NCBI RefSeq assembly: GCF_937951745.1 | Contig: NZ_CALFBQ010000048.1 | Location: 1 to 64,000 of the forward strand | Reading direction: 5' to 3' | DNA from: an uncultured Chloroflexus sp. | GTDB taxonomy: Bacteria; Chloroflexota; Chloroflexia; Chloroflexales; Chloroflexaceae | Length of the DNA: 64,000 nt | Part shown: in pieces, positions 9,283-17,453 of the stretch | How the letters are laid out: each line of letters starts with the position of its first letter | How positions within the stretch are numbered: the stretch's first letter is position 1 | Program-made: the position numbers and the translations under genes | Notes under the pieces: generated by a model | What the model was told of the DNA's origin: nothing | The model's input: only the letters and a program-made list of their open reading frames with translations | Database searches by the model: none

Positions 9283-10182
9283 ATGAACCAGTATGTAGCG
9301 CAATTTCTCGCTTATCTAGCCGATGAACGCAAAATGTCGGCCAATACAACCGCAGCGTATCGTACCGATCTCGATCAGTTGTGCAGCTTCTTGCAGGATC
9401 GCGGTATCGAACGCTGGGCCGATGTTGACGCCGAGGTGATGATGGCCTTTGTGCTCAACCTCAAAGAGAAAAAGTACGCCAACTCGACGGTTGCGCGCCG
9501 GCTGGCGGCAGTAAAGTCGTTTTTCGCCTTTTTGCGCGAACGAAACGTCATCAGCCACGATCCAGCCGAACAACTCGACGCGCCGCGCGTCGATCGCTTT
9601 CCGCCGCGGGCAATCTCCCAGCATCAGGTTGATGAACTGCTGGAGTTGCCGCTGCAAAATGGCACACCCGAAGGGTTGCGCGATAGAGCGATGCTTGAGG
9701 TGTTGTACGCAACGGGGATGCGGGTAAGTGAGTTGGTCGCGCTAAATGTAGATGATGTCGCCTTTGATGCTAAAACCGTGCGCTGCTTGGGCCGGCAAGG
9801 CCGCGAACGAACGGTTCCATTGAGCGATCCGGCAGTGACGGCGCTGGAAGAGTATCTCGATATCGCGCGTCCTCAGTTGGCCCGCCAGACGAGCGGTAAT
9901 GATGAAGCGCTCTTCCTCAATCATCGCGGTAAGCGGTTGACCCGTCAAGGCTTTTGGCTCATTCTCAAGAGTTATGCCGAACAGGTGGGCATGCATGATT
10001 TGACGCCGCATATGTTGCGCCATTCCTTTGCTGCCCACCAGTTGCGCAGCGGGGTTGATTTGCGTGAGTTGCAGGAACGGTTGGGCCATGCCTCGATTGC
10101 GACTACGCAGATTTATACCCATCTGGCCGAAGAGACGCCGCCGTCGAATGCGGCCAATAACGGCCATGCTCCTCATACGTAG
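9283..10182 (+). CDS. xerD: Tyrosine recombinase, XerC/XerD family
   Basis: SAM-like N-terminal domain, ATGMRVSELVALNVDDV, HMLRHSFAAHQL, ELQERLGHASIATTQIYTHL (R..HxxR..H..Y). Confidence 0.88.
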   Translation: MNQYVAQFLAYLADERKMSANTTAAYRTDLDQLCSFLQDRGIERWADVDAEVMMAFVLNLKEKKYANSTVARRLAAVKSFFAFLRERNVISHDPAEQLDAPRVDRFPPRAISQHQVDELLELPLQNGTPEGLRDRAMLEVLYATGMRVSELVALNVDDVAFDAKTVRCLGRQGRERTVPLSDPAVTALEEYLDIARPQLARQTSGNDEALFLNHRGKRLTRQGFWLILKSYAEQVGMHDLTPHMLRHSFAAHQLRSGVDLRELQERLGHASIATTQIYTHLAEETPPSNAANNGHAPHT

Positions 10183-10239
10183 CGCCGCACGGCAGGGCAG
10201 TGTTCTTGCGGCTAGGCCGAGATGGCTCGCGTGAAGTGT

Positions 10240-10268
10240 TTGCGCGCCCTTCCGGCCTGTGCTATACT
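10240..10268 (+). promoter_or_regulatory. Putative sigma70-type promoter, likely the original glyS leader promoter
   Basis: TTGCGC (10240-10245), 17-bp spacer, TATACT (10263-10268), followed by GGCGATGAACCGGAGG. Confidence 0.55.
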
Positions 10269-10274
10269 CGTTTG

Positions 10275-10295
10275 GTGGTGGCGATGAACCGGAGG
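10275..10295 (+). promoter_or_regulatory. Putative 5' fragment of an interrupted T-box leader (Stem I 5' strand)
   Basis: GGCGATGAACCGGAGG matches the usual T-box 5' pattern GATGAxCxGGAG...AGTA; the matching remainder begins with AGTACG at 13791. Confidence 0.65.
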
Positions 10296-10344
10296 AGGAA
10301 GACTCTAGTCTTGACAATTGTGTGCGATAGTGTATACCAGTCTC

Positions 10345-11070
10345 ATGGAAAGCACCATGAGCACTGGTAAGGCGGCGAAGCTGCTCGGCGTGTCTGTCAA
10401 GACATTGCAGCGTTGGGAACGCGAAGGGCGCTTGATACCGGTGGCACAAACGGACCGCAATCGCCGTCTGTACACCGAAACACAGTTGCGTGAGTTCATT
10501 GGGTTGCGGCAGGCGGTAGCCGAGCCAACACGGATAGTAGCTTCCTGCCGTGTATCACGTGCGGCGCAGAAACCGGACTTGGCAAATCAGCGTAGGGTGC
10601 TGGAAGAGTTTGTGGTAGCGAAGGGGTTGGCGAACGTCGAGTTCGTCGAGGAAGAAGGCGGTGGGCTGAACTTCAAGCGCAAAAAGTTTTTGGCGCTGAT
10701 GGGCGAAATTGGTCGGCGGGAAATCAAGACCCTGATCCTTGCCCACCGTGACCGGCGTACTCGCTTCGGTTTCGAGTGGTTTGAGCACGACGCACCATCC
10801 CACGGATGCGAGGTGCTGGTGCTCAATCAAGAGCGTCTCTCGCCAGAACAGGAAGTGGTGCAAGACCTAATGACCATCGTGCATTGCTTTTCGTCCAAGC
10901 TTTACGGATTGCGGAACTACCGGAAAACCCTGAACGAAGCGCTGAAACAGGATACAGCTCATGACGTATCGAATCGAATCGGACTTCCCGCTGGAAAGCG
11001 ATTTGCTTCCCAAAGAGGCATTCACCCTACCTGCGCGAGAGGCCCCGGCGTTCAGGCCGGGGAGGGATAG
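10345..11070 (+). CDS. tnpA: IS607-type TnpA serine recombinase with N-terminal MerR-like HTH
   Basis: STGKAAKLLGVSVKTLQRWEREGRLIPV...; SCRVSRAAQKPDLANQRRVLEEF; HRDRRTRFGFEWFEHD; C-terminus appears altered (reads into the nested element). Confidence 0.88.
   Translation: MESTMSTGKAAKLLGVSVKTLQRWEREGRLIPVAQTDRNRRLYTETQLREFIGLRQAVAEPTRIVASCRVSRAAQKPDLANQRRVLEEFVVAKGLANVEFVEEEGGGLNFKRKKFLALMGEIGRREIKTLILAHRDRRTRFGFEWFEHDAPSHGCEVLVLNQERLSPEQEVVQDLMTIVHCFSSKLYGLRNYRKTLNEALKQDTAHDVSNRIGLPAGKRFASQRGIHPTCARGPGVQAGEG
11043..11062 (+). repeat. Candidate left subterminal hairpin of a nested tnpB element
   Basis: CCCCGGC-GTTCAG-GCCGGGG; aligns with the hairpin downstream of the first tnpB. Confidence 0.55.
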
Positions 11071-11132
11071 CGCAGACCGCATCACGGTTGGTTGCATCGT
11101 AATATAGAAGTTTTCGGTCTATAATACGAATC

Positions 11133-12263
11133 ATGAAGCTTACGCTGCAAACGCAACTGCTGCACCCGCCTGATCAGGTTTGCGTACTTGAGGCGACCAC
11201 GCGCGCCTTCAACGCGGCGGCGGACTGGCTGGCAGGAGAAGCGTTTGCCCGAAAGACAGCCAACAAGATTGCGTTGCAAAAGCTGTTTTATCGAACCTTG
11301 CGCGCACGCTTCTCGCTCTCCGCACAGATGGCGGTGCGTTGCATTGCGCAGGTATGTGAGGCGTACAAGCGTGACAAGACCAAACGCCCCTGTTTCCGTC
11401 CGTTCGCGGCCATTCCCTACGACCAACGGCTGATGAGTTTCAAGGGGCTGGATCGTGTGTCGCTGCTGACGATTTCCGGCAGGATACTGGTGCCGTTCAT
11501 CATGGGCAGCTACCAGTCCGAGCGATTTACCGCCGCCAAGGGACAGTTTGATCTCGTTCGCCGTAAAGACGGCAAATGGTTCCTGCTCGTGACTGTCGAT
11601 TTGCCGGACGGCACCAAGATACCGGCAACCGACTTTATCGGCGTAGACTTGGGTGTAGCAAACATCGCCACGGACAGCGATGGAAGCCGATACTCCGGCG
11701 CCAGTGTCGAAGCCTGTCGCATTCGCAACCATGATCTGCGCCGCAGTCTCCAGAAGGCAGCAGTCGGACGAAAACGGCGTAGATTGCGTCCCAAGAATAT
11801 ACGCAGAAAGCTCAAATCCATTGCGGGACGCGAAGCGCGATTCCGCAAGGATATAAACCATGTGATTTCCAAATCGCTCGTTGCCAAGGCCAAAGGCACC
11901 GGACGTGGCATCGCTCTTGAAGACCTCAAGGGGATCCGCGACCGGACACGGTTTCGCAAGGCACAGCGGGCGAAGATGGGCGGTTGGGCCTTCCATCAGC
12001 TTCGCAGCTTCATTGAGTACAAGGCGAAGCGTGAAGGTGTCGAACTTGTTCTTGTCGATCCGAAAAACACCAGCCGGGAATGCCCGAGCTGCGGGCATAT
12101 CGACAAGGCCAACCGCCCATCGCAAGCAGAGTTCCGCTGCGTGGCTTGTGGACATACAGGCCACGCGGATGTGAACGCGGCCCGGAACATCCGTTCTAGG
12201 GCTAGGGCGCTCGTCAACGCGCCTAAAGTCTCGGAACGGCACTTTGGTCTCCAAGCTGCCTAG
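11133..12263 (+). CDS. tnpB: TnpB RuvC-like RNA-guided nuclease family protein (IS200/IS605-type)
   Basis: FIGVDLGVANIATDSDG, GIALEDLKGIRDR, CPSCGHIDKANRPSQAEFRCVACGHTGHADVNAARNI; TATAAT at 11120-11125 just upstream. Confidence 0.92.
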   Translation: MKLTLQTQLLHPPDQVCVLEATTRAFNAAADWLAGEAFARKTANKIALQKLFYRTLRARFSLSAQMAVRCIAQVCEAYKRDKTKRPCFRPFAAIPYDQRLMSFKGLDRVSLLTISGRILVPFIMGSYQSERFTAAKGQFDLVRRKDGKWFLLVTVDLPDGTKIPATDFIGVDLGVANIATDSDGSRYSGASVEACRIRNHDLRRSLQKAAVGRKRRRLRPKNIRRKLKSIAGREARFRKDINHVISKSLVAKAKGTGRGIALEDLKGIRDRTRFRKAQRAKMGGWAFHQLRSFIEYKAKREGVELVLVDPKNTSRECPSCGHIDKANRPSQAEFRCVACGHTGHADVNAARNIRSRARALVNAPKVSERHFGLQAA

Positions 12264-12276
12264 TGCAGGGACAAGC

Positions 12277-12295
12277 TCCGCCCTTCAGGGCGGGG
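12277..12295 (+). repeat. Candidate right-end hairpin / omegaRNA 3' hairpin of the first tnpB element
   Basis: CTCCGCCC-TTCA-GGGCGGGG followed by TGGTTGACGCG, typical of tnpB 3' ends. Confidence 0.6.
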
Positions 12296-12445
12296 TGGTT
12301 GACGCGACACTACGAGAGTATATCTTCTGCCGTGGCAGCAGCCATTGAGGGCGTCGAAGACCCAGAAGATGCAGAATTCAGGGTCGTATGTGTCGAGACT
12401 GGCGCGATAGTCTGGCGTTCCACTGTCGAGAAATACGAGTAAGCC

Positions 12446-13786
12446 ATGCACCTGACTCACAAGATCGCCCTTTGCCCAACACCAGAACAGGTGGACTACT
12501 TCAAGCGCGCCTGCGGTACGGCAAGGCGCGTCTGGAACTGGGCGCTGGATGAGTGGAACAAGCAATACGCGGCGGGCCGTAAGCCGAATGCGATGGCCCT
12601 GAAAGAGCAGTTCAACGCCATCAAATACAGCGATCCGCGGTGGCTCGATGAGAACGGTCGGCCTTGGCTGCGTGACATTCACCGGGATGCCCATGCGCAG
12701 CCATTGGCTAATCTGGCAAAAGCATGGGATCGGTTCTTCGCCGACATCAAGGCTGGAAAGCCGGCGCACGCCCCACAGTTCAAGAAGAAGGGTCGTTGCC
12801 GCGACAGTTTCTACGTGGCGAACGACAAGTTCAAGCTCGATGGCAAGACCATCCGCCTGCCCAAGATCGGCGACGTATTGATGACCGAAACGTTGCGCTT
12901 TTCGGGAAGAATCATGGGTGCGACGGTGTCGCGCACGGCAGAGCGTTGGTATGTCGCAATCCATGTCGGTGTGCCTGATGCGCAGTTTTACCGTAAAAGG
13001 ACGGCGCATGGCACCGTCGGCGTTGATCTGGGCATCAAGTCGGCAGCTACGCTCTCCAGCGGTGAGGCTATCCCAGCTCCGAAGCCTCTCACATCAGCCT
13101 TGCGCAGGTTACGTATTCGCAGCAGGCGTTTGAGCCGTAAGGTCGAAGCGGCGAAGATAAATGCTGGTTTTGTGCCTGGGCAGCGACTGCCAAAAGGCAC
13201 GCGGCTAGCGCTTTCGAACCATGGCAGGAAGTCCTCTGCGACATTGGCAAGACTACATGCTCGTATTGCCAATATCCGAGCGGACTTTGTCCACAAGCTC
13301 ACGACTCGACTTTGCCGCGAAAACCAAGCGGTGGGGATCGAGGATTTGCACGTGAAGGGGATGCTGGCGAACGACAAACTCGCCCGCGCCATCAGTGATG
13401 TGGGCTTTGGCCTGTTCCGCTCGCAGATCGAATACAAGGCCAAACGCTACGGAACCCGGTTGATCGTCGCCGATCGCTGGTGTCCGAGCAGCCGCCTGTG
13501 CTCGGTCTGCGGTTATAAAATTGATGCGCTGGCCTTGAGCAACCGTGATTGGGACTGCCCGCAATGCGGTGCCCACCATGATCGCGACCTCAATGCCGCG
13601 CTGAATCTTCAACGGCTGGCAACCGCAACTGCCCTACCCGTGGCGAGTCCGTCCGGCAACGGCGGCACTGTGGGAGAGGGGGTCTCTCCGACAGTCGGGA
13701 AAGTAACGCCTGCCAGATACGAATGCGGTCTGCAAGACGCTTCGGGGCAGGAAAAGAATCGTGCGCAGGTTTGCGCACTTTTTTGA
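12446..13786 (+). CDS. tnpB: TnpB RuvC-like RNA-guided nuclease family protein (IS607 cargo)
   Basis: LTHKIALCPTPEQVDYFKRACGTARRVWNWALDEW; VGVDLGIKSAATLSSG; VGIEDLHVKGML; CSVCGYKIDALALSNRDWDCPQCGAHHDRDLNAALNL; C-terminus KVTPARYECGLQDASGQEKNRAQVCALF. Confidence 0.93.
   Translation: MHLTHKIALCPTPEQVDYFKRACGTARRVWNWALDEWNKQYAAGRKPNAMALKEQFNAIKYSDPRWLDENGRPWLRDIHRDAHAQPLANLAKAWDRFFADIKAGKPAHAPQFKKKGRCRDSFYVANDKFKLDGKTIRLPKIGDVLMTETLRFSGRIMGATVSRTAERWYVAIHVGVPDAQFYRKRTAHGTVGVDLGIKSAATLSSGEAIPAPKPLTSALRRLRIRSRRLSRKVEAAKINAGFVPGQRLPKGTRLALSNHGRKSSATLARLHARIANIRADFVHKLTTRLCRENQAVGIEDLHVKGMLANDKLARAISDVGFGLFRSQIEYKAKRYGTRLIVADRWCPSSRLCSVCGYKIDALALSNRDWDCPQCGAHHDRDLNAALNLQRLATATALPVASPSGNGGTVGEGVSPTVGKVTPARYECGLQDASGQEKNRAQVCALF
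13761..13784 (+). terminator. Candidate intrinsic terminator or right-end hairpin of the IS607 element
   Basis: GTGCGC-AGGTTT-GCGCAC followed by TTTTTT, inside the last codons of tnpB. Confidence 0.7.
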
Positions 13787-13790
13787 TAGC

Positions 13791-13970
13791 AGTACGTCGC
13801 GATGAGCGTCCAGCGAGCCGGGGACGGTGCGAGCCCGGCGGCTCAGAATGGCGGAACGGCGCCGGGGAGCCGTAATTGGCGTTGAGGTGAGCGGCAAGCG
13901 CCGCTAACCGGGGTGGAACCGCGCGTCAGGTGTGATGCGTCCCCGAGCGACATGTTCGCCCGGTTTTTTT
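13791..13970 (+). promoter_or_regulatory. T-box leader (3' portion), probably glycine-specific
   Basis: AGTACG; CAGCGAGCCGGGGACGGTGCGAGCCCGG distal Stem I; candidate GGC specifier at 13858-13860 (GAACGGCGCCGG); T-box sequence AACCGGGGTGGAACCGCG (13903-13924); terminator; glyS immediately downstream. Confidence 0.85.
13941..13970 (+). terminator. T-box transcription terminator hairpin
   Basis: CCGAGCGA-CATGT-TCGCCCGG followed by TTTTTTTT. Confidence 0.8.
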
Positions 13971-13995
13971 TATTGTGTGCGAAGGAGGAATCGCT

Positions 13996-15615
13996 GTGCC
14001 GGCTACATCACTCGATCAGATTGTGGCGCTGGCCAAGCGTCGCGGCTTTATCTTCCCCAGCAGCGAGATTTATGGCGGGTTGCAGGGGGTGTATGATTAC
14101 GGCCCGCTCGGGGTTGAATTGAAAAATAATATCATCGCCGATTGGTGGCGCACCAACGTCTATGAGCGCGATGATATGGAGGGTCTGGATGCCGCGATCT
14201 TGATGAACCGGTTGGTCTGGAAGTATTCTGGTCACGAAGAGACCTTCAACGATCCGCTAGTTGATTGCCGTGTGTGTAAGATGCGCTGGCGCGCCGACCA
14301 TATCGACGGCGTTTGTCCCAATTGCGGTTCGCGTGATCTCACCGAGCCGCGCCCGTTCAACATGATGTTCCGCACCCAGATCGGGCCGGTGGCCGATAGC
14401 GGCTCGTTCGCGTATCTGCGCCCGGAAACCGCGCAGGGCATTTTTGTGAATTTTGCTAACGTGCTCACCACCACAGCCCGCAAACTGCCGTTTGGGATTG
14501 CTCAAGTTGGCAAGGCGTTTCGCAATGAGATCAACCCGCGCAACTTCCTCTTCCGCGTGCGCGAGTTCGAGCAGATGGAGATTGAGTATTTCGTGATGCC
14601 CGGCACCGACGAAGCTTGGCATCAGCGTTGGCTCGAAGCGCGGTTGGCGTGGTGGGAGCAGATCGGCATTCCGCGCCGTCGGATCACGATCTACGATGTG
14701 CCCGCCGATGAGCTGGCTCACTACTCGAAACGCACCTTCGACCTGATGTACGACTATCCCAATATCGGTGTGCAAGAGATTGAGGGGATTGCCAATCGCA
14801 CCGATTACGATCTCGGCTCGCACAGCAAGGATCAAGATCAGCTTAACCTGACCGCGCGCGTCAATCGCAACGAGGATAGCATTGCCCGCCTGACCTACTT
14901 CGATCAGGCTAGTGGCCGGCACGTGGTGCCGTATGTGATCGAGCCGTCGGCAGGGGTGGGGCGTGCTATGCTGGCGGTGTTGTGTGAAGGGTATGCCGAA
15001 GAGTTGACCAAAGCCTTGCCGGATGACAAGCTAGTGATGGTTGGCGAGGCGCTGCAATCGTTCCTCAAGTCGGTTGGTCGCAACGAGAAGATTAGCGCCG
15101 AGTCACGTGATGCAATTCTGGCCCGTGGCGAAGAACTCAGCCAAGCGTTGGCCGAGCGGTTGCCCGAAGTCGAGCAGTTGCTGGCGATGCCGGGAGCGGA
15201 TCAGATTGAGGTGGGCAAGAAACTGCGCGGGCAAGCCCAACCGCTGATCGACGAGCATTACCGCACTGTCTTGCGGCTCAAGCCGCGGCTGGCGCCAATC
15301 AAAGCGGCAGTCTTCCCGCTCAAGCGCAACCACGACCAACTGGTCGCCACCGCCAAAGAGGTGCGCCGCCGGTTGCAGCTTGGCGGCGAGATGCGCACCG
15401 TCTACGACGACACCGGCGCGATTGGCAAACTCTACCGCCGGCAAGACGAGATTGGCACGCCTTTCTGCATCACAGTCGATTTCGACACCATCGGGCAGGG
15501 CAAAGACCCGGCCTTGGCCGACACAGTCACGGTGCGCGATCGCGATACCATGACTCAAGAGCGGGTGCCGATCGCCGAACTCGAGGCATATCTCCGCGAC
15601 AAGCTTCGCGTATAG
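13996..15615 (+). CDS. glyS: Glycyl-tRNA synthetase (dimeric class II type)
   Basis: [79 protein letters not shown] start after GAAGGAGGAA. Confidence 0.95.
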   Translation: MPATSLDQIVALAKRRGFIFPSSEIYGGLQGVYDYGPLGVELKNNIIADWWRTNVYERDDMEGLDAAILMNRLVWKYSGHEETFNDPLVDCRVCKMRWRADHIDGVCPNCGSRDLTEPRPFNMMFRTQIGPVADSGSFAYLRPETAQGIFVNFANVLTTTARKLPFGIAQVGKAFRNEINPRNFLFRVREFEQMEIEYFVMPGTDEAWHQRWLEARLAWWEQIGIPRRRITIYDVPADELAHYSKRTFDLMYDYPNIGVQEIEGIANRTDYDLGSHSKDQDQLNLTARVNRNEDSIARLTYFDQASGRHVVPYVIEPSAGVGRAMLAVLCEGYAEELTKALPDDKLVMVGEALQSFLKSVGRNEKISAESRDAILARGEELSQALAERLPEVEQLLAMPGADQIEVGKKLRGQAQPLIDEHYRTVLRLKPRLAPIKAAVFPLKRNHDQLVATAKEVRRRLQLGGEMRTVYDDTGAIGKLYRRQDEIGTPFCITVDFDTIGQGKDPALADTVTVRDRDTMTQERVPIAELEAYLRDKLRV

Positions 15616-15662
15616 CTCCCGGTAGCACCGCGTGGCGGTACAGTTTGTATGACCGTGCGGCG

Positions 15663-16619
15663 CTACAGAAGCCAATGGTACACTACGGTCTGGCCGGCCC
15701 CATCGGTGATCTGTACCGCTATCTGGCGGCTCAGGCTGATGGCCGCCGGATCGTGATAACTAAACTGTCGCCATGCGCGCGGGCCAAGATCGCTAGCGAG
15801 GGTGGCTGGATGCCACGGCCCATCGTCAACCGCCAATGCCACGCGGGCAATGCCCTGCCCCGCCGACCATGCCACCCCGCGTAGCGGTTGGCGATTGTTT
15901 CCTTGGATGACCTCACCGAGATTGAACAGCCGGCAGTCAATGGCTAACGAACCATCGCGGTGCGCGGCAGGCGGCGCTGCTTCGGTTGAGATCAGTGTGA
16001 TTCGCTCGATCCATTTCATCCAATACGCGCCAGCCCAGCCGGGCACAACCAGCCGTACCGGCCCGCCGTGCAGTGCCGGCAGCGGTTGGCCATTGACCGC
16101 ATACGCCAGCATCGCATCTTGCCAGAGTTTAGCAAGCGGGACATAACATACCTGCGGCTGCGTACCATAGCTCGAACAGGCGGCAAAAGCCGCCTGCGGC
16201 TTGACGCCGGCAGCTTCCAGCAAGAGCGCAACTGGCACGCCGATCCACTCGGCGTTGGCAATCGCGGCGTAACTATCGTCGCTGCCATCATCGCGCCCAA
16301 TGAGTACTGCAAAGAAGCTGCTGACCGGTTTGTGGAGCAGGTCGTGGTAATCAATTACCAGTGGATGCCGGACGAGCCCATCAATCGTTAATTCCCAAGT
16401 GGCTGCGCTAAGATCTGGTATCGGTTGCTGGTTGCGCGCAAAGAAGTGCTCAATGCTCGTCACTGTTGCATCGAGGATCGCAAGTGGTGGGTCAAGGATC
16501 AGCGGGTGGTCGGAGCGCTGGCGGAGCCGGTTGTCTTTGACCAGCGATTGGATTGGCGAGGTGAACGGGAACGTCTCAAGTGACATACGAGCATCCGTTA
16601 GGTTAGAGTGCTTGGTCAA
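15663..16619 (-). CDS. Molybdopterin-dependent (sulfite-oxidase-like) oxidoreductase
   Basis: FARNQQPIPDLSAATWELTIDGLVRHPLVI; GVPVALLLEAAGVKP; LHGGPVRLVVPGWAGAYWMKWIERITL; Mo-co dimerisation-like C-terminus. Confidence 0.85.
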   Translation of the reverse strand: MTKHSNLTDARMSLETFPFTSPIQSLVKDNRLRQRSDHPLILDPPLAILDATVTSIEHFFARNQQPIPDLSAATWELTIDGLVRHPLVIDYHDLLHKPVSSFFAVLIGRDDGSDDSYAAIANAEWIGVPVALLLEAAGVKPQAAFAACSSYGTQPQVCYVPLAKLWQDAMLAYAVNGQPLPALHGGPVRLVVPGWAGAYWMKWIERITLISTEAAPPAAHRDGSLAIDCRLFNLGEVIQGNNRQPLRGVAWSAGQGIARVALAVDDGPWHPATLASDLGPRAWRQFSYHDPAAISLSRQIAVQITDGAGQTVVYHWLL

Positions 16620-16704
16620 CTACCGGCAGTATAGTGGCGCCGGCTGCAAAAATGATGACAATTACCGGTGTCGAGACTACAAAACGTTTAGCCGTGCTGG
16701 TCAA

Positions 16705-16734
16705 TTTGACGAGGGATGAAAGGTTACGGTATAG
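16705..16734 (+). promoter_or_regulatory. Putative promoter for padR-modABC
   Basis: TTGACG (16705-16710), 18-bp spacer, TATAGT (16729-16734). Confidence 0.5.
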
Positions 16735-16891
16735 TGTTCATACTGTGAGTATTCAAAATACAAAATCACAACACGTTGCGTGACGCTAGCTTCACAGCTC
16801 ATGGTCGGGCCTGATTTCAGCAGCGTTCTAAGGTAACGTTGCTGCGATGAGTATCTGCGCAACGGTAGTCAGCGGCGGCAAGGGGTAAGCG

Positions 16892-17440
16892 ATGCCTTCA
16901 CAGAAACAGCCCCTCACCATTGAGCTAGCTCTGCTGGGGTTCGTGCGACAGCGCCCCATGCATCCGTATGAATTATTTCAGCAAGTTCAAGCGTGTGATG
17001 GGTTAGGCTGTATCTGGCGAATTAAGCAAAGCCATCTCTACGCCGTGCTTGATCGGCTTGAAGCGGAAGGATATCTCAGTTGCCATCTCGAAGGACAGGG
17101 CAGCCGGCCACCGCGCAAAATCCTCTCGTTGACCGAGCAGGGTGAAGCCACCTTTACCGAATGGTTAAGCACGCCGGTGCCGCGTGGCCGTGACATCCGG
17201 TTGGAATTTTTGGCCAAATACTACTTTGCCCGGCGTGAAGGGCCAGTCGTAGCGACGCAGTTACTGACGCGGCAGATTGTTTGTTGCCGGGATTGGCTGG
17301 CTGAGTACGAGGCTAAAAGCAAGGGATTGCCAGCCGATTCGTTTGAACGGGTGGTATTACAGTACCGCATGGGCCAGTTGCAGGCTGTGTTGGTATGGTT
17401 GGAAAAATGCCAACAGTCGGTAGAGGTGATTGAAAGCTAA
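16892..17440 (+). CDS. PadR-family transcriptional regulator
   Basis: LTIELALLGFVRQRPMHPYELFQQV...WRIKQSHLYAVLDRLEAEGYLSCHLEGQGSRPPRKILSLTEQGEATF. Confidence 0.88.
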   Translation: MPSQKQPLTIELALLGFVRQRPMHPYELFQQVQACDGLGCIWRIKQSHLYAVLDRLEAEGYLSCHLEGQGSRPPRKILSLTEQGEATFTEWLSTPVPRGRDIRLEFLAKYYFARREGPVVATQLLTRQIVCCRDWLAEYEAKSKGLPADSFERVVLQYRMGQLQAVLVWLEKCQQSVEVIES

Positions 17441-17453
17441 GAGGAACGGTGGT

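Larger units (their letters stand above)
10296..13790 (+). mobile_element. IS607-family transposon (tnpA + tnpB) carrying a nested tnpB element
   Basis: MerR-HTH/serine-recombinase TnpA, RuvC-type TnpB with the typical C-terminus; inferred ends flank GG and AGTACG of a split T-box. Boundary ambiguous by ~2 nt (AG on both sides). Confidence 0.7.

Noticed and set aside
9283-10182. XerD-like recombinase as part of the transposon
   Set aside because: It lies upstream of the inferred glyS promoter and outside the T-box breakpoints; looks like an ordinary chromosomal Xer-type gene.
12260-13009. Minus-strand ORF opposite the second tnpB
   Set aside because: Antisense frame of tnpB with no recognisable features.
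14257-14922. Minus-strand ORF (221 aa) inside glyS
   Set aside because: Antisense to a highly conserved synthetase; no recognisable domain.
16740-16890. Possible molybdenum-cofactor riboswitch upstream of padR-modABC
   Set aside because: A hairpin is present but I could not match the conserved Moco RNA motif; noted only as a possible operator/leader.
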